Assembly (NCBI RefSeq): GCF_002214605.1
Contig: NZ_CP015193.1
Location: 476,978-540,977 of the forward strand
Reading direction: 5' to 3'
Source of the DNA: Thermococcus chitonophagus
GTDB taxonomy: Archaea > Methanobacteriota_B > Thermococci > Thermococcales > Thermococcaceae
DNA: 64,000 nucleotides
Shown in pieces: positions 26,243 through 40,687 of the stretch (positions within the stretch are counted from its first letter, which is position 1; each line of letters starts with the position of its first letter). Under the pieces are notes generated by a model. The model saw only the letters and a program-made list of their open reading frames with translations. It was not told where the DNA came from and made no database searches. Made by a program: the position numbers and the translations under genes.

Positions 26243-28426
26243 ATGAAGAGGGAAAAGTACCTGCTCATCGGCATCTTAACCCTAGCCATAGTACTAAGGT
26301 TGCTGCCATTGAGGTTTAATTACATGCTCGGCTATGATCCTTATTTTCACCTTAAGTACATAGAGTACTCCTTGGAAAAAGGCCAATGGATAAACTTCTT
26401 TCCCTACGCCTTCGGTCCTTGGGGCATGCAGGTTCACAATTACCATCCCCTTGGCCTCTGGATGACCCCCGGTTACCTATCTAAAGTCCTTCATATTTCC
26501 CCGGAAGTTGCGTTTAAGTTAACTCCCCTGATATTTGGAATTCTCACCTTGGTCTTTCTGTGGTATGGTCTTCGAAAGATGTATAATGATAAGGTTGCCC
26601 TACTTGGAACTTTCCTTCTTTCGGTAAGCTTCGCTCACATAATGAGATCATGTGCTAACTACTACAGGGGAGACAATTACATGCTGTTCTGGTACTCACT
26701 CGTGTTCTTGGGGTTTTCCATCATGTTTGAAAGGCCAAAAGTAGCTTATCCACTAATTCTGCTATCTCTATCCTTCTCATCGATATTCTGGCAGGCTTAT
26801 TACCCAATCTTCGTTCTGGCCCTTGTTAACGCCCTCATGCTCTCGATCTGGGGCTTTCTCTATGGTGATAAAACTACCATTAAGAAGGTAGCAGTCCTTG
26901 TAGCGGGAACACTTGGTTCTGCGGTCTTAGCTGGAATCCTTGGGAGGTACTTTGGTTACGGCATGTTTGGCTACGACAGATCACTTCCAAGACAGTTCAC
27001 GATCTTTAAGGTTAAGTTCTTAGGAGATGCATTCTTGACTTACTATATCTTCCTAGCCTTAGCCACAGTTGCCGTTTTAGCCGTAATGCTACTCCTTAAA
27101 GAGAGAATGAGCTTTAGAATGAAAGTGGCCTTTATTGGGGTGCTGGCTCTTGTATCTCTCTTCGTTCTTGGTAAATTTTACTCGGGCCTGAGCACACTAT
27201 TCAAAGCACTTCCAATCTCTGAAACACAGAGGCCTAGCATAGGGGACTTTTGGGAGGCATATGGGCTTCAGATATTTTTAATTCCTCTAGCCGTGCTTAA
27301 GTTCAGGAAGCCAGACAAATGGGACTTTCTTATTCTGGGCACGGCAATAGCTCTGCTTCCAATGGCCTTTATATGGACGAGGTTCTTCTTCATTGCCTCC
27401 ATTGCCCTCTCAATGCTTCTAGCCCTGGGGTTCTCTTCCTTAAAGCTTAAGAAAACTGTGGCAACGGCTGTAGTTACTTTGGTTCTCCTAGCGTCATTCC
27501 TCCACGGCTTCTACTACACCTATCATTTAAAACCGGAGATGAGCGACAACTGGGAGAGGGCTCTTGACTACCTCGCGAACCACTCAAACGTAAACGATGT
27601 AGTTATGGTCTGGTGGGACTACGGAAACTGGGTGACGTACTATTCTACGAGGGCTCCCGTTGCCCAGATAGGCCCGAGTGCATTCGTCGCGAAGTACTAT
27701 CTAGGCCTTGTAGGTAATAGATCCCTCATGGGCATGGGTGTTGACTACGTTATTGTAGCATTGAATTACATCTACAAGTCAAAGGCAATAGTTGAGACTG
27801 CGGGGTTAAACCCGAAGACATCCGGCTACGGTCTTCTGATTCTGTATCCTGCAGGGAGGGAGGGGGGCTACCTGAGGTTCTATGGTGATGGTGTAAATGT
27901 TCTCGTCGGAAAGGACTTCATCATGACAGTCCATGGCCAGCCGGTTCTTCCCAGGGAAGTTTTCATAGAGGATAAGTCGGGGATTAAAAGCTTTAGAGTG
28001 GATCAAAAATCTGATCTGTATGTTTACGTGAACCTAAACTACAACTACGCCATAGTCACGAACGCAAAAACATTCAACACTCCAATGATAAGACTACTCT
28101 TCACCAACGGCACTCCTGGATACAAGCTCGTTTACTCGGACGGCGGAATAATCAAGGTGTACAAGTTTGAACATCCAAACGTTGCAGTTAAAAGAGAAGG
28201 GAGCAAAATCGTCATGGCATTTTCGGATCCCGTGGGAAGTAAATTAGTGGTAGAGGGCTTCCTAGATAATGGTACCATGGTCTACAGGAAAGTTTTCAAC
28301 GTGAAGGGCATGGAAGAACTCTCCCTCCCCCAGGATTTAAACGGTAGCGTCGTGGTTAGGTATGCATACATAGGAAAGTACGTTCTTGACAGGGGTGTCT
28401 TCAGGATAGATGACCTCAAAGGATAA
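26243..28426 (+). CDS. aglB: Oligosaccharyltransferase AglB (short form)
   Basis: The catalytic subunit of archaeal protein N-glycosylation. It moves a lipid-linked glycan onto Asn in N-x-S/T at the outer membrane face. The 727-residue protein has about 12-13 membrane helices, the first-loop metal site GYDPYFHLKY (Asp32), RGDNYMLFW in a second acidic loop, and the STT3 signature WWDYGNW at 457-463 in the outer C-terminal domain, which binds the acceptor Ser/Thr. It is shorter than the roughly 960-residue long AglB also known in Pyrococcus, so it fits the short class. ATG 26243 follows GAAAGGGGA. Confidence 0.93.
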   Translation: MKREKYLLIGILTLAIVLRLLPLRFNYMLGYDPYFHLKYIEYSLEKGQWINFFPYAFGPWGMQVHNYHPLGLWMTPGYLSKVLHISPEVAFKLTPLIFGILTLVFLWYGLRKMYNDKVALLGTFLLSVSFAHIMRSCANYYRGDNYMLFWYSLVFLGFSIMFERPKVAYPLILLSLSFSSIFWQAYYPIFVLALVNALMLSIWGFLYGDKTTIKKVAVLVAGTLGSAVLAGILGRYFGYGMFGYDRSLPRQFTIFKVKFLGDAFLTYYIFLALATVAVLAVMLLLKERMSFRMKVAFIGVLALVSLFVLGKFYSGLSTLFKALPISETQRPSIGDFWEAYGLQIFLIPLAVLKFRKPDKWDFLILGTAIALLPMAFIWTRFFFIASIALSMLLALGFSSLKLKKTVATAVVTLVLLASFLHGFYYTYHLKPEMSDNWERALDYLANHSNVNDVVMVWWDYGNWVTYYSTRAPVAQIGPSAFVAKYYLGLVGNRSLMGMGVDYVIVALNYIYKSKAIVETAGLNPKTSGYGLLILYPAGREGGYLRFYGDGVNVLVGKDFIMTVHGQPVLPREVFIEDKSGIKSFRVDQKSDLYVYVNLNYNYAIVTNAKTFNTPMIRLLFTNGTPGYKLVYSDGGIIKVYKFEHPNVAVKREGSKIVMAFSDPVGSKLVVEGFLDNGTMVYRKVFNVKGMEELSLPQDLNGSVVVRYAYIGKYVLDRGVFRIDDLKG

Positions 28427-28553
28427 TTTAACCTGCCTAGTTTTGTGACAACTTCTCTCAAATTTTTTTGTACAATTGATAAGACTCCTAAGGGCAAGGT
28501 ATAATAGCTGAGCCTCTAACTTTCTGGGTGCTGATAATATTACAGCGATTGCC

Positions 28554-34367
<5,814 letters not shown>

Positions 34368-34387
34368 CCCTTTTTCTTTCTCTATTT
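34368..34387 (+). terminator. Pyrimidine-rich terminator after nrdJ
   Basis: The stop codon is followed at once by CCCTTTTTCTTTCTCTATTT, the T-rich tract used by archaeal RNA polymerase to terminate without a hairpin. Evidence is sequence only. Confidence 0.55.
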
Positions 34388-34683
34388 GAGAGTGGTTATA
34401 TGGCTTACGTTCTGGAGTAAGCTTGGAAGAGGAGAAGGTTAGGGGGAGGCCTAGGCTACTAGGTTATCTTTAGAGGTTCCCTATAGGGGGTAAGCTAATT
34501 AGGAAGGATAGTTGCGGAGAAACTAAGGAACTTCAAGAATTCATCTTGTGAAAAGGTAATGAATGTATTTTTGCATTTGTTCATGATAAAGTGGAGTTCC
34601 CGGGTATTCTAAGGAAGAGCCAGAAATGCTGTAACTCGAAAGACTTAAATTTTGTAATACAGAATTTGCTTATGGTGAATTAC
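34388..34683. other. Gene-free stretch between nrdJ and vapBC
   Basis: About 300 bases with stops in every frame. It holds one small hairpin, GCTTAC/GTAAGC with an 8-base loop at 34403-34422, and a TATA-like TTAAATTTTG at 34645-34654 that probably starts the vapBC transcript. Short open pieces look like degraded coding DNA but match nothing I know. Confidence 0.4.
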
Positions 34684-34917
34684 ATGACTTCGGTTGTTAT
34701 AAGCATTCGAATCCCACCAGAGCTAAAAAGGGAAATGGACAAGCTTAGGGGAGAAATTAACTGGAGTGAAGAGATAAGAGAGTTCATAAAAAGGAGGATA
34801 GAAGAAGAGAGAAAGCGAAAGGCTCTTGAAAGGTTTATAGGCATAGTGAAGACGCTTCCCGAGGCGCCCAGAGGAGCGGCAAAAAATCTCGTGAGGGGGG
34901 ATCGTGATAGTCATTGA
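34684..34917 (+). CDS. vapB: VapB-type antitoxin
   Basis: A 77-residue protein with a ribbon-helix-helix start (TSVVISIRIPPELKREMDKL) for DNA binding and self-repression, then a charged helix (EEIREFIKRRIEEERKRKAL) and a C-terminal tail that wraps the toxin. ATG 34684 is preceded by GGTGA; ATG 34672 adds four residues without a site. It overlaps the toxin gene by 14 bases. Start, order and overlap are typical of vapBC operons in Thermococcales. Confidence 0.87.
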   Translation: MTSVVISIRIPPELKREMDKLRGEINWSEEIREFIKRRIEEERKRKALERFIGIVKTLPEAPRGAAKNLVRGDRDSH

Positions 34918-35320
34918 TACTTCGGCATTCTCAAAGGTTCTCATTAGGGAAGAGGGCTGGGAGGAAGTAGTTCCCTATCTACAGCCAGAACGAGAACCGT
35001 ACACGGTAGAGATGCTGATCACTGAAGCGACGAATGTGCTGTGGAAGTACGTTACTAAGTACAAAGTTTTTGGTAGGGAAAAAGCGGAGGAACTTTATAA
35101 TGCAATGGTTGAGCTAGTTAAGGAGGGGCTTCTAATTGTTGAGCCGAATTCAAAGTATCTAAAGGAAGCCCTAAGGATCGCCATTGAAAGAGAAATTGCC
35201 GTTTACGATGCCCTTTTTATAGCTCAAGCGTTAAGTCTCAATGCTCCTCTCGTTACTTGTGATGAAAAGCAGGGGGAAAAAGCCAGAGAGATTGGAGCTG
35301 AAGTTATACTTATTAAATGA
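34904..35320 (+). CDS. vapC: VapC-type PIN ribonuclease toxin
   Basis: A 138-residue PIN domain with all four acidic sites: IVIDTSAFSK (Asp near residue 5), LITEATNVL (Glu), VYDALFIAQA (Asp) and LVTCDEKQGE (Asp). It should cleave RNA when released from VapB. GTG 34904 gives MIVIDTSAF, with GAGGGGG just upstream inside vapB. Unlike the broken copy at 9559-9970, this one appears intact. Confidence 0.88.
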   Translation: MIVIDTSAFSKVLIREEGWEEVVPYLQPEREPYTVEMLITEATNVLWKYVTKYKVFGREKAEELYNAMVELVKEGLLIVEPNSKYLKEALRIAIEREIAVYDALFIAQALSLNAPLVTCDEKQGEKAREIGAEVILIK

Positions 35321-35514
35321 TGAGAAATGAGCAGGGATGAAAATGCTGGGGTTCATCCTCTTGGGCCTAGCAATAGAATTCTTAGTTGGGCTCAGCGGAG
35401 TTGGTGGGCGGGTTTAAATATTCCCTATCTAATATCTCGATATGGGGTTGGAATTGTAGAACAAATTTTTTTGACTCTTATTCCACAAATTAAAGACATG
35501 AACATTGTAGTGTA

Positions 35515-35923
35515 GTGAGGTTTATCCTCTCCAGATACGGCGGAAATGTTATTACAAAGGAAGAACTGGTTAAGGTATGTACTAAATTTAATGCTGATCC
35601 AGAGTATGTAGTGCACTATCTCCTGTCCTATGGCTATGCAGTTCGTATTCTCCGAGGGCTCTATTATGTGAAGACTGTTGAGGAATTTAAGCTGAAAAGA
35701 GCTTTAAAACCGTTGAAGATTATTGGACTTGGCCTGGACAGACTTGGGTTAAAGTGGTATTACGGTCTCTTCACGGCCTTTAGATTAAATCCCCTCACGC
35801 TTCTCACTAAGATATTTCGATAGGATCTATAACAACCGGCCGTTTTATTTCCGGATAAAGCTCGTGATAGGCATCGAGAACATCAATGAATCCCCTTGGC
35901 GTCATAGGATGGAAGATTATTGA
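35515..35923 (+). pseudogene. AbiEi-like winged-helix antitoxin, broken
   Basis: The frame from GTG 35515 encodes SRYGGNVITKEELVKVC, a winged helix as in AbiEi-type regulators (type IV toxin-antitoxin), then LLSYGYAVRILRGLYYV and WYYGLFTAFRLNPLT. It stops at 35821-35823, but the sequence seems to go on in another frame: FDRIYNNRPFYFRIKLVIGI, up to 35923. Full-length relatives are about twice as long. The break, and the absence of a nucleotidyltransferase partner next to it, make this a remnant. Assignment to AbiEi is by motif memory and moderate. Confidence 0.5.
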
Positions 35924-36088
35924 GAATATACACCATTTGACTAGTGTTTTGTCAAGTATGAGGGAAATTAAGGGTTCCACTTTCTTGGGTTTTTGGTGCC
36001 CTAGCTTTCTCACCTAACCTAGGTTTTGGATTTGGGAAATTTGAAAGACTGTTGGTAACTCTTGGAGATAGCATTGTTTGGTGGATGT

Positions 36089-36249
36089 AACATGGATTTC
36101 AAGATCTGGGGATAAAAACTTTGGAAATCCTAAGGGGTGATGAGAAGTTTGAAAATCCGGAGGTTTTTATGGATACTCCAAAAATGACTCCAGATGAGGA
36201 AGCTGGGCTTGTAATAAAGAAAGCGAGAGAACTCGGATATCTGTCCTAA
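36089..36249 (+). pseudogene. Coding remnant of unknown origin
   Basis: After a stop at 36086-36088 the frame encodes about 53 residues that look like genuine protein: GIKTLEILRGDEKFENPEVF, then DTPKMTPDEEAGLVIKKA and RELGYLS before TAA. There is no start codon with a ribosome site, and upstream frames are broken. I take it as the C-terminal end of a lost gene. I do not know the family. Confidence 0.35.
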
Positions 36250-36362
36250 TCTTATTCCTATTTTTCTTTTGAAAGTCTCGTCCTTTAGGGCGAGGATGCT
36301 TGTTCCGGGTTTTATTTTAGTGAACTGTTGGAACGGTGTCCCTTTTCAAGCCATGTATAAAC

Positions 36363-36371
36363 CTTTAAAAC
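36363..36371 (+). promoter_or_regulatory. TATA box giving a leaderless AEC transporter transcript
   Basis: CTTTAAAAC is centred about 24 bases before ATG 36391, so transcription should begin at or next to the start codon. No ribosome site precedes that ATG, which agrees with a leaderless mRNA. Confidence 0.5.
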
Positions 36372-36390
36372 ACTAACTCGACGAACTGAC

Positions 36391-37269
36391 ATGAACATTC
36401 CAGAGATGCTTTCACTGATCCTCCTGGGCTACCTGCTCAGGCGAGCAATAAAGAGCGAGAGGTTCTTCTACATCCTGAGAAGGCTTGTAAATGAAATTCT
36501 CTTCGCCTTATTTGTCTTTGGAAACGTCGCTAGCAAAGACCTTTCTTACCTGCTAAAGATAAAGATAGTTTTCCTGTACGTGTTCTTGGTTATAGGAATA
36601 AGCCTCTTCGCTTCATTTTTGTACTCAAAGCTGTTTGTAAAAGATAGAAAATGGAGAGGCGCCTTGATGGTTCTCTCCTCCTACCCAAATACCGCAGCTT
36701 TAGGATTCCCAATAGCGAGCCTTTTCTTGGATGATATAACTCCCGTGATTCTGTACTCAACGACTAACTCCTTGATAATCCTTCCGATTGTAACCTTTAT
36801 AGCCGCACACTACTCCACGGGAGGGGCCTCCGTAAAGGAGAGCTTCAAGAAAGCCTTGAGGTTTCCCCCAACGCTTGCCAACCTGCTAGCTTTAACCCTT
36901 GTTATAGCTGGGATCAGGTTGCCGGACTGGTTCCTCAATCCCATAAAGACCGTGGGATGGACTAACATCCCTCTGCTCCTCGTGTACTTCGGTTCCAGGA
37001 TATCTCTGGGTAAGTTCTCCGTAAGGAAGTTAATAGAGGTTGCAACTTTTAGGAGCTTGATACCTTTTGCATTCGTCTATGCAACCCTGCACGGTTATCC
37101 CAGGGAGATATTCTATGCGATATTGGTTGAAGCCTCGATGCCACCTGCAATAGCCGCCAACGCAATCTTAGCCCAATACGAACTCAAGGCTGAAGAAGCG
37201 ATAAGTGTAACCTTCGTGTGGACGCTAATAGTTATAGCCTTCTTCTCCATACTGGCTTGGAGGTGGTGA
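36391..37269 (+). CDS. AEC-family (auxin efflux carrier type) transporter
   Basis: A 292-residue membrane protein with about 9-10 helices. Family signs are the early LLRRLVNEILFALFVFGNVA, SSYPNTAALGFPIASLFL (the broken-helix Asn/Pro region) and EASMPPAIAANAILAQYE near the end. Members export or import small organic acids and amino-acid-like solutes; the substrate here is unknown. It is followed two bases later by a tiny membrane protein, likely in the same transcript. Confidence 0.87.
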   Translation: MNIPEMLSLILLGYLLRRAIKSERFFYILRRLVNEILFALFVFGNVASKDLSYLLKIKIVFLYVFLVIGISLFASFLYSKLFVKDRKWRGALMVLSSYPNTAALGFPIASLFLDDITPVILYSTTNSLIILPIVTFIAAHYSTGGASVKESFKKALRFPPTLANLLALTLVIAGIRLPDWFLNPIKTVGWTNIPLLLVYFGSRISLGKFSVRKLIEVATFRSLIPFAFVYATLHGYPREIFYAILVEASMPPAIAANAILAQYELKAEEAISVTFVWTLIVIAFFSILAWRW

Positions 37270-37270
37270 G

Positions 37271-37459
37271 ATGGATAAGAGAAAGGTTTACAGACTGCTC
37301 CTCGTTTTGGTTTTGATCCTCACCATTGTATACACCTTAAGCATCCTGGGATACCTTCCCTACTTTCCCTACTTTCTAGCTTACTACATCGTAGTGTTCT
37401 TCATAGTCTTGTTTCTGGCTCTGAGGTGGCATGAGAGGCTTAGGGGCTGGAGATTATAA
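37271..37459 (+). CDS. Small two-helix membrane protein
   Basis: Sixty-two residues with two hydrophobic helices (LLLVLVLILTIVYTLSILGY and FLAYYIVVFFIVLFLAL) joined by an aromatic loop (LPYFPYFLAYY), ending in a basic tail. GGAGGTGGTGAG directly before ATG 37271 is a strong ribosome site. The position behind the AEC gene suggests co-expression. No known family. Confidence 0.65.
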   Translation: MDKRKVYRLLLVLVLILTIVYTLSILGYLPYFPYFLAYYIVVFFIVLFLALRWHERLRGWRL

Positions 37460-38513
37460 AGCTTTAGAAATAACTTTCCTTACAACTGGGTCAATTATCC
37501 TATATCTCCCCTCTTCTTTCCTTATCCATCCCATCTTCTCGAGGTTCTTGAGTAGATTGGCGAGCCGTGAGTTTGGAACTTCTCCAGCTCTCACCTCAAT
37601 GTATTCCTTTATTAGTTCCCATCTGTCTAGGCCCAGGGATATTGCCTTAAGGATTAGGGAGTATCTTGGGCTCTTCTTTTCTAACTCTCTTACTTCTCCT
37701 ATAATCATTGCCTCTGCCTTCCTGAGCACTTTCTCCATAGCCTCTTCGAAGCTTTTAGTGTGAATGTAGCTGTAGCCGAATTCAACGAGCCAGCCGGGGA
37801 TTCCGTCAAGGAAGTTAACTGCCTTTTCTATTTCCTCTTCACTAATCTTCACTCCTGCTTCCTCAAATCCCCTCCTCAAGAACTCCTTAGATAAATCCCT
37901 CGAGAAAGGCTCAACTGTGACCTCCCCGTAAGCCCTTCCGTAAAGTGGGGAGTTGTAGTCATCAATTCCCAGGAAATCGTGTAGCAAACCAACTTCTGAA
38001 CCTGAGAGTATGAAGGAGAGGCTCTCAAGATTGTCGTAGGCGTATGCCACTAACGCTAGAAACTCTTTACCACCTCTCGCTCCGTAGAATCTCAGGTATT
38101 GAGCTTCATCTATTGCAATTACTGCCCCTACTTCATTAAGGCTCAGAAAGAGACGATTCTCTGCTCAACTTTATCTCTACTCCCGTTACTTTAACCCCCT
38201 CTATTCTTCTAAGGATCTTTGCCAACTCCTTCCTCCATGTAGGCTTTGTTGCATTTAAGCTTCTTTCTATGGCTTTTTTCAGTGAATTGCTACTTATCCA
38301 GCCTCCTGACTCGAAGTAAAGCTCTCTCGCATCTATGTAAATGCCATTTAGTTCATTTAGGGCAACCTTAAGGATCGATGATTTTCCAATTCTTCTGATC
38401 CCTAAAAGCAGGGTTAGAGGGTATCTTTTAGTTGCCTCAATTAACTCTTCCAGCTCCTCCCCCCTGTCAAACAACTCCTCTCTTCTTGTTTTTGGCCTCG
38501 GATCAAACAGCAT
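37454..38513 (-). pseudogene. Archaeal P-loop ATPase (ATPase_2 type), single frameshift
   Basis: The N-part (ATG 38513) has REELFDRGEELEELIEA and an intact P-loop LGIRRIGKSSILK, and stops at ESSLSEP near 38136. Continuing one frame over gives SLNEVGAVIAIDEAQYLRFY (Walker B), SFILSGSEVGLLHDFL (sensor), LYGRAYGEVTVEPFSRDLSK, LDGIPGWLVEFGYSY and the winged-helix tail NLEKMGWIRKEEGRY to the stop at 37454. A single base change near 38136-38165 restores about 350 residues, so the loss is recent, or a sequencing error, or programmed. These ATPases are common, fast-decaying genes in Thermococcales with no proven role. Confidence 0.75.
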
Positions 38514-38569
38514 GTAATGCCCCCGTAACCTAGTAACGGTACCATTACTTAAATTAAATTTGGTGAAAG

Positions 38570-39205
38570 CTAGATTACATCAAACCTCAGCCAATAGTAC
38601 CTCTCATCTTCTTCGATGCTTATCGGCTTTAGCTCGAAGCTCCTCGTGTATAGTGGGGACTTAGTAACCACCGTGTGGAACTCTCCATACTCTCCCAGCG
38701 GATCTATTCCTGGGTTCTTGGCTAGGAACTCTTCGAGATCTCTTTCACTTCTGAACGTGTATCCCAGGAACTCTCTTGAAAGCCTGTTCTTATCTACGGC
38801 TATTATCGAGTATTCAAACCCCTCACTCAAAATTTCCCTGGCCAGCTCATGGGTGTCCATTCCAAAAAGTGGCTCCACCAGCTTTAGCCCCGCCTCCCTC
38901 GCTATCCCTTCAAGCCACCTGTAGTGATCCTCTATCTTCACATCTCCAGCTATTATCGCCTCCACAGAGAGGGCCTTAAGGTTCTCGATGAGCTTTTCCG
39001 TTCCTTGGCTCATGTCAAATGTGAGCATTGCCTTTCCCATTGAATTAGCTAGCCTCCTAAGAGAGCGTAAGTTCTCATAATGGGGGGAGAGTCCGATGGT
39101 GGTCTTCAATGCTAGTAGGTAAGTGACGTCGTATCCAAGCTTTTGTGCCAGGTAAACGGCATAGAGACCGTCCTTTCCTCCCGAGAATAGGGCTATCGCC
39201 TTCAT
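38570..39205 (-). CDS. dph6: Diphthine-ammonia ligase family ATP-pyrophosphatase
   Basis: A 211-residue PP-loop enzyme: ALFSGGKDGLYAVYLA near residue 6 binds ATP, then IIAGDVKIEDHYRWLE, and VEPLFGMDTHELAREILS. It fits the Dph6 / TIGR00290 group that amidates diphthine on elongation factor 2, the last step of diphthamide synthesis. EYGEFHTVV, ending the catalytic region, is characteristic. ATG 39205 is the natural start. It stands alone on the minus strand, back to back with the cmr operon. Confidence 0.87.
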   Translation of the reverse strand: MKAIALFSGGKDGLYAVYLAQKLGYDVTYLLALKTTIGLSPHYENLRSLRRLANSMGKAMLTFDMSQGTEKLIENLKALSVEAIIAGDVKIEDHYRWLEGIAREAGLKLVEPLFGMDTHELAREILSEGFEYSIIAVDKNRLSREFLGYTFRSERDLEEFLAKNPGIDPLGEYGEFHTVVTKSPLYTRSFELKPISIEEDERYYWLRFDVI

Positions 39206-39300
39206 GCTTGCATGTTATACGTTTCTGCTTATAGCGGTTTTCCCTGGGATTTGCTATACTATTAAATGTTCTTCAATATTCAAATAATTTTAACCTTTTC

Positions 39301-39336
39301 GCAGAAAAATTTTTAATACTTTAATCTGCAGTATTA
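39301..39336 (+). promoter_or_regulatory. cmr operon promoter with inverted repeat
   Basis: AAAAATTTTTAATA (39305-39318) is a TATA-like box about 70 bases before ATG 39388. Overlapping it is a perfect inverted repeat, TAATACT (39314-39320) and AGTATTA (39330-39336) with a 9-base spacer. A second pair, GCAGA (39301-39305) and TCTGC (39325-39329), lies in the same place. A protein bound here would cover the start site, so it is a candidate operator. The regulator is unknown. Confidence 0.45.
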
Positions 39337-39387
39337 GTGGACACTCTTTCCTGTTATCTACATCCTCAAATTTATGGGGGATGGTTA

Positions 39388-40686
39388 ATGTACGAGGTTA
39401 CGTTTGAATTGGAGAATATTACTCCCCTTTTCATGCACGGTGCCGACCAGAGCACGGCAGAATTTCGGGCTGCCAGCGTGAAGGGAGTAATGAGATGGTG
39501 GTTCAGGGCCTTGGCTGGAAATTACTTTGGAGATAACATCTCTGGGCTGAAGAAAGCGGAGTGCAGAATTTTTGGGTGTGCTGAAAGTGAGGTAAGGAAA
39601 AGCCTCGTTACTGTAGTAGCTTCAGCATCTAGCCCCCCAAATGGTTATATTGATAAAACTTCTAATAGCTGGAAAAATGCCATTGCATGGTCTGAGTACG
39701 TAGACTACTTCTTCTTTTCGATGCTCGACAAAAAGAGGGAATCTAATAAGATAAAAATTAAAAGTAAATCAAGTTTCTTCCCGCCACAATCAAGATTCCG
39801 AGTTATTCTTAGATCGCCAGATAGACGAGCGTTGGAACTTGCAGAGGCCTCTCTGCTATTGGCAATACACCTTGGTGGTTTTGGCCTCAGGGCAAGAAGA
39901 GGGGCTGGTAGCCTAAAGATCTCGAAAGTTTCGGGAGATTGCAGTTTTGATGATTGCAACTCTTACGTTGTTGAGACTCCTGATGAGCTGAGAGATATTA
40001 TTGAGACGATATTGGAATTCAGTGAGCAGGCACTCGCGGGGCCTGGAGATGAATTATCTCGTACGCCCATTGAAGGGTACCCTAAATATCCTATACTTCA
40101 TCCTGAGTATGCTGCTGTCTTCGTGCTTGACCATGAGCGTCCAAAGGATTGGATAGGGGCCTTAGATAATTTTGGGAGATGGTATCTTGGCAGGAAGGCA
40201 GGTAGGAAATTTGTGGATGGTTTCAGATTCAAGTTTGCTGATTATAATCTATCTCATGATCTTAATAGGGGTATAGGAGGCTCCTCAAGCAAGGAAAAAA
40301 GATATTACTTAGGGTTGCCCCTTATCTATGCAAACTATAAAGTTACCGTTGAGGGCGTGAAAGGAGCCCCCCGTAATTGCCCCAAGGAGAGTGATCGGCT
40401 TATAAGAAGAAGAGCTTCTGGTTATTGGTTATCTCTGTCCCAATTTGGAGACACAGTATCTCCAGTTGTAACTGTCTTTGCTTATCAGCTGTATCCAGAA
40501 TATGAAGGAAGGTTCTGCTTTAGGAAGAAAATTAAGGGGGAAAGGGATAGGATTGGACTAATAACTCTTGAGAATCCGATTTCTCATAGAGCCGAAGATA
40601 ATGAGGCTGTTGTTAATTTCTATAGGGAGAAGTTCATTGGTGATAAAGGTTTAGCTGGATATAAGGTCTGGCCTGGGAGGGTTTAA
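39388..40686 (+). CDS. cmr1: Cmr1, type III-B CRISPR RAMP protein
   Basis: Caps the 3' end of the crRNA backbone in the Cmr complex and takes part in target-RNA binding. The first RAMP domain starts TFELENITPLFMHGADQ, continues with FRAASVKGVMRWWFRAL and IFGCAESE, and has the glycine loop GGFGLRARRGAGSL. The second RAMP half holds GGSSSKEKRYYLGLP. ATG 39388 has GGGGGATGG upstream; the longer frame from 39337 would begin inside the leader. It is the first gene of an eight-gene operon with gaps of a few bases at most. Confidence 0.93.
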   Translation: MYEVTFELENITPLFMHGADQSTAEFRAASVKGVMRWWFRALAGNYFGDNISGLKKAECRIFGCAESEVRKSLVTVVASASSPPNGYIDKTSNSWKNAIAWSEYVDYFFFSMLDKKRESNKIKIKSKSSFFPPQSRFRVILRSPDRRALELAEASLLLAIHLGGFGLRARRGAGSLKISKVSGDCSFDDCNSYVVETPDELRDIIETILEFSEQALAGPGDELSRTPIEGYPKYPILHPEYAAVFVLDHERPKDWIGALDNFGRWYLGRKAGRKFVDGFRFKFADYNLSHDLNRGIGGSSSKEKRYYLGLPLIYANYKVTVEGVKGAPRNCPKESDRLIRRRASGYWLSLSQFGDTVSPVVTVFAYQLYPEYEGRFCFRKKIKGERDRIGLITLENPISHRAEDNEAVVNFYREKFIGDKGLAGYKVWPGRV

Positions 40687-40687
40687 T

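Noticed and set aside
35317..35360. Possible C/D box RNA (ATGATGA ... GATGA)
   Set aside because: The D and D' boxes (CTGA) are missing at the right spacing, so it does not qualify.
35337..35417. 26-residue hydrophobic frame MKMLGFILLGLAIEFLVGLS
   Set aside because: It has a start and a weak GCAGGG site but is very short and in a debris tract; not enough evidence to call a gene.
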